Below, one piece after another: positions 10,651-19,042 of a DNA stretch of 64,000 nt (its first letter is position 1; every line of letters begins with the position of its first letter). Under the pieces are notes generated by a model. That model saw nothing but the letters and a program-made list of their open reading frames with translations. It ran no database searches and was not told the origin of the DNA. The DNA comes from Actinomyces sp. B33 (GTDB lineage: Bacteria; Actinomycetota; Actinomycetes; Actinomycetales; Actinomycetaceae), in assembly GCF_028437565.1 (NCBI RefSeq), contig NZ_JAMRYR010000002.1, positions 310,001-374,000 on the forward strand, read 5' to 3'. Position numbers and translations under genes: made by a program.

Positions 10651-12690
10651 TCACGCCCCCGCGCGCGGGCCGGTCAGCGGCTCGACGGCGAACACGTGCC
10701 CGAGCCTGGTCAGGGGGGACAGCGACACCCAGTTGCTCGCCCCCCACGTGTAGCTCATCCCATCGAGCTCGTCGACGACGCGCACGAGCCCTCCGGTGGT
10801 CTCCACGCCGAGGGAGGACAGGTCGATGTCCACCGTGGCCTCCACCCCCGCGTGGGGGTCGAGGGAGATCACGCAGATCACCGCGTCGGCGATGCCGGAC
10901 TCGGTGAAGCGGGCCGGGACCCTCTTGGAGAAGCACAGGACCGAGGGGTGGGAGGTCGGGTGGATCCTCAGGTCGTGGAGCTGGCGCAGCGCCGGGTGCT
11001 TGGCGCGCGCGGCGTTGAGGAGGCAGAACAGCCGCGAGACGCCGAGGGGCTCGGCGGCGCTCCAGTCGCGCGGACGGTACTCGTACTTCTCGTTGTCGTT
11101 GTGCTCCTCGAATCCGGGCCGCTGGACGTCTTCGACGAGCTCGTACCCGGAGTAGACGCCCCACGTCGGCGAGCCCAGGGCCGCGAGCATCGCCCGGATC
11201 GCGTGGATCGCGATCCCCCCGGTCGTCATTTGCGGCGTGAGGATGTCGTGGGTCGTCGGCCAGAACGAGGGGCGCAGCAGGTGGGCGGTCCGGGTCGACA
11301 CCTCCCGCAGGTAGTCCTCGATCTCCTCCTTCCCGGTGCGCCAGGCGAAGTACGTGTACGACTGGTCGAAGCCGACCGCGCCCAGGGTCCGCATCATCGC
11401 CGGCCGGGTGAAGGCCTCGGCGAGGAAGAACACCTCGGGATGATCGGCCTGGACGTCGGCGATGAAGCGCTGCCAGAAGCGCACGGGCTTCGTGTGGGGG
11501 TTGTCGACGCGGAAGATCGTCACCCCGTGGTCGATCCACACCTCGACGACCTCGCGGATGGCCGCGTAGATGCCCTCGGGGTCGTTGTCGAAGTTCAGCG
11601 GGTAGATGTCCTGGTACTTCTTCGGGGGGTTCTCCGCATAGGCGATGGTCCCGTCGGCCCGGGAGGTGAACCACTCGGGGTGCTCGGCGACCCACGGGTG
11701 GTCGGGCGAGCACTGGAGGGCCAGGTCGAGGGCGACCTCCAGGCCCAGGCCGCGGGCGGCGGCGACGAAGGCGTCGAAGTCGTCGAATCCGCCCAGATCC
11801 GGGTGGATCGCGTCGTGGCCGCCGTCGGGCGAGCCGATCCCGTAGGGGGACCCCGGGTCGGAGGCGCCGGCGGTCAGCGAGTTGTTGCGGCCCTTGCGGT
11901 GGGTCGTGCCGATCGGGTGGATCGGCGTCAGGTAGACGACGTCGAAGCCCATGGCGGCGATCCTGTCGAGCTGGGCGGCCGCCGTGCGCAGCGTGCCCGA
12001 CTCCCACGAGCCGTCGGCGCGCTGGAAGGCGCCGGCCGAGCGCGGGAAGATCTCGTACCAGGCGCCCGTCAGGGCCCTCTCGCGGGCGACGGCCAGCGGG
12101 TAGGAGCGGGTCGACCCGAGGAGGTCGCGCAGCGGATGGCGCGAGAACACGTCGCGCACCCGCGAGGCGACCCCGGCCGAGAGGCGCTGCTGGTCCGATC
12201 GGGAGCGGTCCCGCATCGCCGAGGCGGCAGCCCGCAGGACGCTCGCGTCCTCGGCGCTCGGGCGCGAGGGGGCGGCCGATCCGAGGGCCCGGCCGGCCGC
12301 GGCCCTGTCCATGAGGCGGGCGCCCTCCTCGAGCATGAGCTCGACGTCGACGCCCGCGTCGATCTTCACGGTCGCGTCGTGGCGCCACGTCGCGTAGGGG
12401 TCGGACCAGGTGTCGACGCGGAACCGCCAGGGGCCGGGACGGTCGGCGACGACCCACGCCTCGTAGCGGTCCAGGCCCGGCGCGATGTCGGCCATCGGCG
12501 TCCGCGAGTGCTCGCGCCCCCGCGGATCGATGAGCACGGCTTCGGCGGCGTAGGCGTCGTGGCCCTCGCGGAACACGGTCGCCCGGATCGGGAAGGGCTC
12601 GGCTTCGGCGGCCTTGGCGGGCAGGGTCCCGTCCTCGACGACGGGGAAGAGCTCGACGGCGGGGATGCGGGGCAGGAGAGTGTCGCTCAC
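10651..12690 (-). CDS. glgE: Alpha-1,4-glucan:maltose-1-phosphate maltosyltransferase
   Basis: GlgE extends alpha-1,4-glucan with maltosyl units from maltose-1-phosphate. The 679 residues match the GH13_3 family: an N-terminal beta domain (IRATVFREGHDAYAAEAVL), YLTPIHPIGTTHRKGRNN, the nucleophile in IFRVDNPHTKP (about residue 397) and the general acid in FFLAEAFTRP (about 425). The GTG start is 7 nt after TACCCT (minus strand, 12698-12703), again a leaderless arrangement. glgB follows on the same strand. No treS or maltokinase gene is in the window, so the maltose-1-phosphate source is encoded elsewhere or comes from GlgM. Confidence 0.97.
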   Translation of the reverse strand: MSDTLLPRIPAVELFPVVEDGTLPAKAAEAEPFPIRATVFREGHDAYAAEAVLIDPRGREHSRTPMADIAPGLDRYEAWVVADRPGPWRFRVDTWSDPYATWRHDATVKIDAGVDVELMLEEGARLMDRAAAGRALGSAAPSRPSAEDASVLRAAASAMRDRSRSDQQRLSAGVASRVRDVFSRHPLRDLLGSTRSYPLAVARERALTGAWYEIFPRSAGAFQRADGSWESGTLRTAAAQLDRIAAMGFDVVYLTPIHPIGTTHRKGRNNSLTAGASDPGSPYGIGSPDGGHDAIHPDLGGFDDFDAFVAAARGLGLEVALDLALQCSPDHPWVAEHPEWFTSRADGTIAYAENPPKKYQDIYPLNFDNDPEGIYAAIREVVEVWIDHGVTIFRVDNPHTKPVRFWQRFIADVQADHPEVFFLAEAFTRPAMMRTLGAVGFDQSYTYFAWRTGKEEIEDYLREVSTRTAHLLRPSFWPTTHDILTPQMTTGGIAIHAIRAMLAALGSPTWGVYSGYELVEDVQRPGFEEHNDNEKYEYRPRDWSAAEPLGVSRLFCLLNAARAKHPALRQLHDLRIHPTSHPSVLCFSKRVPARFTESGIADAVICVISLDPHAGVEATVDIDLSSLGVETTGGLVRVVDELDGMSYTWGASNWVSLSPLTRLGHVFAVEPLTGPRAGA

Positions 12691-12736
12691 AGCACCCAGG
12701 GTAGTGGGTCGTGAGGCGGGGCGGACGCCGGACGGG

Positions 12737-13525
12737 TCAGACCGACACCCCGAAGAGGTGCCCGACGCCGTAGGTCAGCGCCATCGCCGCCGCCCCGCCG
12801 ACGACGAGGCGGACGACGGCGCGCGCCCGCGGCGCGCGGCCCAGGACGGCGCTGATCCACCCCGTGGCCGCCAGCGCCACGACCACGGAGACCATCGTGC
12901 CCGCGATCCGAAGCCCCGGGGGCAGCAGGAGCATGGTCGCCAGGGGCAGGAGCGAGCCGGCGAGGAACGCGAGGAAGGAGGACAGGGCGGCCGCCCACGG
13001 GTTCGTCAGGTCCTCCGCGTCGATGTTGTGCTCGACGGCCATGTGGGCCCCGAGGGCGTCGCGGGCCCCCAGCTCGCGGGCGACGGCCGTCGCGGTCGCT
13101 TCGCTCAGCCCCTTGTCCCGCCACATCCGGACCAGCCTGCGCTCCTGGCCGACGGGGTCCTCGTCGAGGAGCCGTCGCGTGGAGGCGACGACTTGGCGCT
13201 CGGTGTCGCGCTGGGTCGACACCGAGACGTACTCGCCGACCGACATCGACACGGCCGCCGACGCGATGCCCGCCAGACCGGCGATCGCGATGGCCAGGGT
13301 GTTCGACGGATCGACCGCGGCGACCCCGACGAGTAGCCCCGAGATCGACACGATCCCGTCATTGGCTCCGAGGACCCCGGCGCGCAGCCAATTGAGCCTG
13401 CCGGCCAGCGAGCCGCCGGAGCGGGCCGGCGCCGCCTCTGGCGGGCGGTCCTCGGCCCGCGCAGCGCCGGTCCCGAATCGCAGGGGCGCCGACGATGCCG
13501 GACGGGGGAGTTCCAGGAGTGCCAT
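12737..13525 (-). CDS. VIT1/CCC1-type Fe/Mn transporter
   Basis: A 262-residue membrane protein of the vacuolar iron transporter family, which moves Fe2+ or Mn2+. The signature LNWLRAGVLGANDGIVSISGLLVGVAA lies in the first helix. MSVGEYVSVSTQRDTE follows the second, and a charged cytoplasmic metal-binding segment (LDEDPVGQERRLVRMWRDKGLSE, HNIDAEDLTNPW) precedes the last three helices. The ATG at 13525 is 6 nt after TATCGT (minus strand, 13532-13537), so it may be leaderless. A GTG 12 codons upstream is an alternative start. The operator-like inverted repeat at 13541-13561 overlaps the expected -35 region. Confidence 0.9.
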   Translation of the reverse strand: MALLELPRPASSAPLRFGTGAARAEDRPPEAAPARSGGSLAGRLNWLRAGVLGANDGIVSISGLLVGVAAVDPSNTLAIAIAGLAGIASAAVSMSVGEYVSVSTQRDTERQVVASTRRLLDEDPVGQERRLVRMWRDKGLSEATATAVARELGARDALGAHMAVEHNIDAEDLTNPWAAALSSFLAFLAGSLLPLATMLLLPPGLRIAGTMVSVVVALAATGWISAVLGRAPRARAVVRLVVGGAAAMALTYGVGHLFGVSV

Positions 13526-13540
13526 GGCCTCACGATAACC

Positions 13541-13561
13541 GTGGAATCTCAACGATTCCAC
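13541..13561. promoter_or_regulatory. Inverted repeat, candidate operator of the VIT transporter
   Basis: GTGGAATC and GATTCCAC are perfect inverted arms separated by TCAAC. The repeat lies just upstream of the TATCGT -10 element of the transporter and covers the spacer and -35 zone, the usual place for a repressor. The regulator is not identified; the MntR-like gene in this window is one candidate. Confidence 0.5.
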
Positions 13562-13679
13562 GAAGAGAACGCTGTCCTGAACGGGCTTGGGGAACGCTCT
13601 CCTGCCCCGTGTTGGGGCGCCCTGACCGCCGCCGGGGCGGGAACCGACCCGCCACCGGCGTGCGCCCGCAGGCGGCCCC

Positions 13680-14780
13680 TCAGTAGTCCATCCGCATCGC
13701 CCGCCGCACCTCGTCGAGCGTGGCCTCGGCCTGCTCGGCGGCGCGCGCGTTGCCGGCGCGCAGCACGTCGAGCAGATGCGCCTCGTCGGCCATGAGCTCG
13801 CCGCGGCGCGCGCGCATCGGCGCGAGCATCTCGTTGAGGGCCTCGGTGACGAGGGCTTTGAGGGCTCCGGCCCCCCGGTCCCCGATGCCCTCGGCGATCT
13901 CCTCCGGGGAGCGCCCCGAGGCCAGCGACGCGAGCATCAGGAGATTGGCGACCTCGGGACGCCCCTGCGGGTCGTAGGTGATGACCCGCTCGGCGTCGGT
14001 CTTCGCCTTCTTGAGGATCCGCGCGGTCTCGTCGGCGCTCATCCCCAGTTCGATGGTGTTGCCCCGCGACTTCGACATCTTCTGCCCGTCGGTGCCCAGC
14101 AGGAGGGGCGTCTCAGACAGGAGGGCCTCGGGCCTGGGGAACACGGGGCGATCGGCATCGGCCCGCCCGTAGCGCTTGTCGAAGCGCTGGGCGATGACGC
14201 GGGCCTGCTCCAGGTGGGGGAGTTGATCCTGGCCGACGGGCACGAGGTTCGCCTTGCAGAAGAGGATGTCCGCCGCCTGGTGGACCGGGTAGGTCAGCAT
14301 GAGGCCGGTCATCGCCCGCCCGTTCGTCGCCTCCAGCTCCGACTTGACCGTCGGGTTGCGGTGCAGCTCGGACTCGGTGACGAGCGACAGGAAGGGGAGC
14401 ATGAGCTGATTGAGCGCCGGGATCGCCGAGTGGTTGAAGATCGTCGAGCGCTCCGGGTCGATGCCGGCCGCCAGGTAGTCGGCCACGAGGCCCAGGACGC
14501 GCTCGCGGATCGGGCCGACCCCGTCGCGGTCCGTGATGACCTGGTAGTCGGCGACGAGCACCCACGTCTCCACCCCGCGGTCCTGCAGGAGGACCCTGTT
14601 GCGCAGGGTCCCGAAGTAGTGGCCCAGGTGCAGGTGCCCCGTCGGGCGGTCCCCGGTGAGGATCCGGAACTTCGAGGGGTCCTCGTCGATGGCGAGGTCG
14701 ATCTGGGCCGACCGGGCCTTCGAGCGCGCGAGGGAGGCGTCGGATGTCGAGTTCGCGAGGGCGTCTTCAGCAGTGCTCAT
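13680..14780 (-). CDS. trpS: Tryptophanyl-tRNA synthetase
   Basis: TrpRS charges tRNA-Trp. The 366-residue class I enzyme shows the HIGH-type motif in GDRPTGHLHLGHYFG (about residues 44-56), the tryptophan/ATP site segment GLMLTYPVHQAADILF, and KMSKSRGN near 236. Start: ATG 6 nt behind TAGGAT (minus strand, 14787-14792), no Shine-Dalgarno, so probably leaderless. It lies between glgX and the metal transporter on the same strand but appears to have its own promoter. Confidence 0.97.
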   Translation of the reverse strand: MSTAEDALANSTSDASLARSKARSAQIDLAIDEDPSKFRILTGDRPTGHLHLGHYFGTLRNRVLLQDRGVETWVLVADYQVITDRDGVGPIRERVLGLVADYLAAGIDPERSTIFNHSAIPALNQLMLPFLSLVTESELHRNPTVKSELEATNGRAMTGLMLTYPVHQAADILFCKANLVPVGQDQLPHLEQARVIAQRFDKRYGRADADRPVFPRPEALLSETPLLLGTDGQKMSKSRGNTIELGMSADETARILKKAKTDAERVITYDPQGRPEVANLLMLASLASGRSPEEIAEGIGDRGAGALKALVTEALNEMLAPMRARRGELMADEAHLLDVLRAGNARAAEQAEATLDEVRRAMRMDY

Positions 14781-14822
14781 GGGCCGATCCTACCGGGCTG
14801 CGGGAGCCGGCCGCCGCCCCGG

Positions 14823-17117
14823 TCAGTCGAGGGCGCGCGTGGGGATGTCCGACAGGAGGACGAGCATCGAATGGGCCTCGACGCCGAGGACCGACCCGGT
14901 GGGGACCCTCCTCAGGCCCTCCCCGAGGCGGCGCGGATCCGTGTCGGGCAGGATGCCGCCGTCGGCGGGCGACGACCACGCGGTGTCGACGGCGACGAGC
15001 CAGTCGAGTCCGTGGCCGGCGGGCAGGCGCACCTCCTGGTCGTCGAGGGTCGCGTTGATGACGACGAGGGCGTCGTGGTCGCCGGCGGGCACCCCCGACC
15101 GGAGCATCTGGAAGACCCGGTGGGCCGGGTCGTGCCACCCGTCCTCGGGCATGCCCGACCCGTCCGCCGTGTACCAGGACAGGTCCGCGATCGTGTCGGA
15201 CAGCGTCGGCTCGCCGGTCGCGAAATCCACCGGGCGCAGCACCGGGTGGGCGCGCCGCAGGGCGATGAGCCACGAGACGAAGGCGATCGAGTCGCGCTGG
15301 TCGGCGGCCAGATCCCAGTCGACCCACGAGATCGGGGAATCCTGGCAGTAGGCGTTGTTGTTGCCGTACTGGGTGCGCCCGAACTCGTCCCCGCCCAGGA
15401 GCATCGGCGTGCCGGCCGACACCATGAGGGTCGTCAGGATGTTGCGCCGGGTCCTGGCGCGCAGCGCCGCGATCTCGGTCTCGTTGAGGCCGCTGGGGGA
15501 CAGGTCGAGATCCGGGTCCGGCCCGTCGGTCGTCGCGGCGACCGTCCCCTCGACCCCGTGGTTCCACGAGCGGTTGTCCTCGCTCCCGTCGCGGTTGTCC
15601 TCCAGGTTCGCCAGATTGTGCTTGCCGTTGTAGGCCGTCAGATCCGCCAGCGTGAACCCGTCGTGAGCGGTGATGAAGTTGATCGAGGCGCGGGGGCCGC
15701 GCAGGCGCCCGATGCCGTGGTCGAAGACGTCCTGCGACCCCGACAGGCGCGTCGCCAGCCCCGTCGGCCCGGCGGGGTGGCCGCCCTCGACCATCGCCCG
15801 CAGGTCCGTCAACCAGAAGCCCCGCAGGCTCCCGCGGTACTGGTCGTTCCACTCGGAGAACGGAGCCGGGAAGTTCCCGGTCTGCCAGCCGCCCGGCCCG
15901 ATGTCCCACGGCTCGGCGATGAGCTTGTCCATCGACAGGTCGTCGTCGGTGGCCATCCCGATGAGCAGGGGGTGCAGGGGGGTGAATCCGCTGGCGAAGC
16001 GCCCCAGCGTCGCCGCCAGGTCGAAGCGGAACCCGTCGACGCCCATCTGGGAGCTCCAGTAGCGCAGCGAGTCCAGGACCAGCTTGATCGCCTTGGGGTG
16101 GTCCCCGTTGAGGGTGTTGCCGCAGCCCGTGTCGTCGATCGGATGACTGGGGGACCCGGGGGTGCGCCGGTAGTACAACTCCGAGTCGAGCCCCCGGAAC
16201 GACAGGGTCGGCCCGGAGTCGCCGCCCTCGCACGTGTGGTTGTACACGACGTCGAGGATCACCTCGATGCCCGCCTCGTGGAGGATCGACACCATGCCGC
16301 GGAACTCGTCGACGACCGCCCTGGCCCCGCGCTCGCGGGCGGACGCCGTGGCGTAGGAGGGCTCGGGGGCGAAGAAGCCGAGGGTCGAGTACCCCCAGTA
16401 GTTCGTCAGCCCGCGCTCGGTGAGGAAGGGCTCGTCGCACTTGGCGTGGACCGGGAGCAGCTCGACGGCGGTGACCCCCAGCGTCTTGAGGTAGTCGATC
16501 GAGGCGGGGTGGGCCAGGCCCGCGTAGGTCCCGCGCAGCTCCTCGGGCATCTGCGTCATGTTCTTCGTGAACCCCTTGACGTGGATCTCGTAGATCACCG
16601 TCTCGGACCAGGGGGTCCGGGGCTTGGGGGCGATGGGGAAGTCGGAGTCGACGACGACCGACACCGGGACGTGGCCGGCCGAGTCGATGCCCGAGCGCTC
16701 CAGGGGGTAGCTCGTCGGGTACTCGTCGTCGTCGACGCTGTGCGCGTAGATGGCCGGCCCCATGTCGACCTCCCCCTCCAGGCCGCGCGCATACGGGTCG
16801 ATGAGGAGCTTCGCCGGGTTGTGGAAGAGGCCGTTGTCCGGGTCCCACGGGCCGTGGACGCGGAACCCGTAGCGGGTGCCCTCTCCTAGCGAGGGGATCC
16901 GCCCGTGCCAGACCCCCGTATCGGGCCCCAGGAGGCGGTAGTGGGTCTCGGCGCCGTCGTCGTCGAGGACGCAGAAGTCGACGCGGGTCGCCCACCGGGC
17001 GACGACCGCGACATCGAGTCCGGAGCCGTTGAGGTGGACGCCCAGGCGGCTGGGGACCGGGTTCGCCTCGGTGACGTCGATCGTGGACGCGGGCCCGCCT
17101 GCGGGGGACTGACTCAT
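14823..17117 (-). CDS. glgX: Glycogen debranching protein GlgX (isoamylase type)
   Basis: GlgX hydrolyses alpha-1,6 branch points of phosphorylase-limit glycogen. The 764 residues contain a CBM48 N-terminal domain (SRLGVHLNGSGLDVAVVARWA) and a GH13_11 barrel: VDGFRFDLAATLG (Asp near 362), LIAEPWDIG (Glu near 401) and FITAHDGFTLADL (Asp near 486). Start: ATG at 17117 with GAGGAG upstream; any longer reading frame runs into the divergent etfB gene. A 14-bp palindrome lies between the -10 (TATCAT) and the start, suggesting a dedicated repressor. Confidence 0.95.
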   Translation of the reverse strand: MSQSPAGGPASTIDVTEANPVPSRLGVHLNGSGLDVAVVARWATRVDFCVLDDDGAETHYRLLGPDTGVWHGRIPSLGEGTRYGFRVHGPWDPDNGLFHNPAKLLIDPYARGLEGEVDMGPAIYAHSVDDDEYPTSYPLERSGIDSAGHVPVSVVVDSDFPIAPKPRTPWSETVIYEIHVKGFTKNMTQMPEELRGTYAGLAHPASIDYLKTLGVTAVELLPVHAKCDEPFLTERGLTNYWGYSTLGFFAPEPSYATASARERGARAVVDEFRGMVSILHEAGIEVILDVVYNHTCEGGDSGPTLSFRGLDSELYYRRTPGSPSHPIDDTGCGNTLNGDHPKAIKLVLDSLRYWSSQMGVDGFRFDLAATLGRFASGFTPLHPLLIGMATDDDLSMDKLIAEPWDIGPGGWQTGNFPAPFSEWNDQYRGSLRGFWLTDLRAMVEGGHPAGPTGLATRLSGSQDVFDHGIGRLRGPRASINFITAHDGFTLADLTAYNGKHNLANLEDNRDGSEDNRSWNHGVEGTVAATTDGPDPDLDLSPSGLNETEIAALRARTRRNILTTLMVSAGTPMLLGGDEFGRTQYGNNNAYCQDSPISWVDWDLAADQRDSIAFVSWLIALRRAHPVLRPVDFATGEPTLSDTIADLSWYTADGSGMPEDGWHDPAHRVFQMLRSGVPAGDHDALVVINATLDDQEVRLPAGHGLDWLVAVDTAWSSPADGGILPDTDPRRLGEGLRRVPTGSVLGVEAHSMLVLLSDIPTRALD

Positions 17118-17133
17118 CGTGGAACTCCTCGAA

Positions 17134-17147
17134 GGACTGTACAGTCC
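17134..17147. promoter_or_regulatory. 14-bp perfect palindrome in the glgX leader
   Basis: GGACTGTACAGTCC reads the same on both strands. It lies 4 nt downstream of a TATCAT -10 element on the minus strand (17152-17157) and 16 nt before the glgX ATG, so it should overlap the transcription start. A LacI-family or similar repressor would fit. Confidence 0.5.
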
Positions 17148-17249
17148 ATCGATGATACCCGTCTGCGCTGGTGGGGCGGCTACTCGGGGTTCCGCCGGTG
17201 AGGGGAATCTCAAAGGGGGAGGGGCCCGGGGGTGTGGCACGCTAGTGGC

Positions 17250-18041
17250 ATGAGAATTGTCGTGTGCGTCAAGCACGTCCCTGATGCGCAGTCCGAGCGC
17301 AGATTCGAAGACGGCCGGATGGTCCGAGGAGAGGACGACGTCCTCAACGAGCTCGACGAGAACGCCGTCGAGGCGGCCGTCAGCCTCGTCGAGGAGCACG
17401 GAGGAGAGGCGATCGCCCTGACCATGGGCCCCGAGGACGCCGAGGACGCCCTCATGCGCGCCCTCCAGATGGGCGCCGACCGCGCCGTCCTCGTCACCGA
17501 CGACCGGCTCGCCGGATCCGACGTCGTCACCACCGCGGCGGTCCTGGCCGCGGCGATCACCCGCCTGGGGGAGGAGGCCCCCGTCGACCTCGTCATCACC
17601 GGAATGGCCTCCCTCGACGCGATGACCTCGATGCTGCCCGCGGCCCTGGCGACCAGGCTCCGCCTGCCGCTGCTCGGCCTGGCCCACGCGCTCGACGTCG
17701 ATCCGCAGTCCGGCGTCGTCGAGGTCTCGCGCAGCGCCGACGGCTACGAGGACCGCCTGCGCGCCGCCGCTCCCGTCGTCGTGTCGATCACCGATCAGCT
17801 CAACGAGCCCCGCTACCCGGCGTTCGCCGCCATGAAGGCCGCCCGCTCCAAGCCCCTCGACCAGTGGGGCCTCGACGATCTCGCCTCGACCCCGGGAGGA
17901 GCCGATCTGGCCGAGCGGATCCCGGCCACCCGTGTCGTCGAGGCGCATGAGAACGCGCGCGACGGCGCCGGGACGATCATCGCGGACGCCGGCGACGCCG
18001 GCGTCCGCCTGGCCCAGTACCTCCTCGAAGTGGTGAAGTGA
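17250..18041 (+). CDS. etfB: Electron transfer flavoprotein subunit beta
   Basis: EtfB (263 residues) forms a heterodimer with EtfA that carries electrons from flavoprotein dehydrogenases. It begins MRIVVCVKHVPDAQSERRFEDG and has the AMP-binding region (LVITGMASLDAMTSMLPAALATRL) and the C-terminal recognition helix region (YPAFAAMKAARSKPL) of the family. It is the first gene of a four-gene operon with 3-4 nt overlaps (etfB-etfA-desulfurase-mnmA). The ATG at 17250 is preferred because an upstream in-frame start adds six residues not found in the family. Confidence 0.95.
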   Translation: MRIVVCVKHVPDAQSERRFEDGRMVRGEDDVLNELDENAVEAAVSLVEEHGGEAIALTMGPEDAEDALMRALQMGADRAVLVTDDRLAGSDVVTTAAVLAAAITRLGEEAPVDLVITGMASLDAMTSMLPAALATRLRLPLLGLAHALDVDPQSGVVEVSRSADGYEDRLRAAAPVVVSITDQLNEPRYPAFAAMKAARSKPLDQWGLDDLASTPGGADLAERIPATRVVEAHENARDGAGTIIADAGDAGVRLAQYLLEVVK

Positions 18042-19042
18042 CGATGCCCCGACTCGATCAGCCCCTCCTCGTCCTCGTCACCCATGTCCAGGCCCCGGCC
18101 GGGTACGAGCTGACACCCGCCTCCGCCCAGGTCCTCGCCCTCGCGCGATCCCTGACCTCGGGCCCCGTCGACGCGGTGAGCCTCGTCGATGCCCCCGACG
18201 CCCAGGCCCTCGCGGCCCACGGCGTCAGGACGATCCTCCTGCCGGGCCTCGGCGGGCGCTCCGCGCGCCCCTCCGCCGTCGCCGCGGACGCCGTCCTCGC
18301 CTGCCTCGGAGCCGACGACTACGGCGCGCTCCTCCTCGTCTCCACCTACCGGGGGCGCGAGATCGCCTCGCGGCTCGCCGCCCTGACGGAGGCCGGCGCG
18401 GTCGTCGACGCCGCCGGGGTCGAGGTCGTCGACTCGGGCCTGCGGGTCTCGAAGACCGCCCTGGCGGGGTCGTGGACGACATCGCTGTCCATCACACGGG
18501 GGACCCCGATCATCGCCGTGCGTTCCGGCGCCTTCGAGGACGAGCCGGCCCCCGCCGCCACCGCCCCCTCCGTCGTCCCCGTCGACGTGGCCTTCAGCCC
18601 GGAGGCCGACGCGATCCAGGTCGTCTCCTCCGTGGGGGCCGCCGGATCGGGGGACGGCCGTCCGGCGCTGGCCGACGCCTCGACCGTCGTCGTCGGCGGA
18701 CGAGGCACCGACGGGGACTTCGGGATCGTCGAGGAACTGGCCGACGCCCTGTCGGGGGCCGTCGGCGCGACCCGCGTCGCCTCCGACGAGGGGTGGGTGC
18801 CGCGCTCCATCCAGATCGGGCAGACCGGCCTGTCCGTGTCCCCGAACCTGTACGTCGGCCTGGGGGTGTCCGGGGCGATCCACCACACGGTCGGCATGCA
18901 GTCGAGCGCCCACATCGTCGCCGTCTGCGACGACCCCGACGCGCCGATCTTCGAGATCGCCGACTTCGGCGTCGTCGGGGACCTCTTCGACGTCGTCCCG
19001 CAGGCGCTCGAGGAGATCCGCCGGATCCGCTCGGGACAGTGA
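18038..19042 (+). CDS. etfA: Electron transfer flavoprotein subunit alpha
   Basis: EtfA (334 residues) binds FAD and pairs with EtfB. The C-terminal FAD domain is clear: VVVGGRGTDGDFGIVEELADAL, RVASDEGWVPRSIQIGQTG, GLGVSGAIHHTVGMQSS and VCDDPDAPIFEIADFGVVGD. The GTG at 18038 overlaps the etfB stop (GTGA); an ATG two codons later (18044) is an equally possible start. Its own stop overlaps the next gene in the same way, so the operon is translationally coupled. Confidence 0.95.
   Translation: MTMPRLDQPLLVLVTHVQAPAGYELTPASAQVLALARSLTSGPVDAVSLVDAPDAQALAAHGVRTILLPGLGGRSARPSAVAADAVLACLGADDYGALLLVSTYRGREIASRLAALTEAGAVVDAAGVEVVDSGLRVSKTALAGSWTTSLSITRGTPIIAVRSGAFEDEPAPAATAPSVVPVDVAFSPEADAIQVVSSVGAAGSGDGRPALADASTVVVGGRGTDGDFGIVEELADALSGAVGATRVASDEGWVPRSIQIGQTGLSVSPNLYVGLGVSGAIHHTVGMQSSAHIVAVCDDPDAPIFEIADFGVVGDLFDVVPQALEEIRRIRSGQ

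Noticed and set aside
13776-16889. Plus-strand open frame of 1037 codons opposite trpS and glgX
   Set aside because: Antisense of two clear genes; no motif and no ribosome site.
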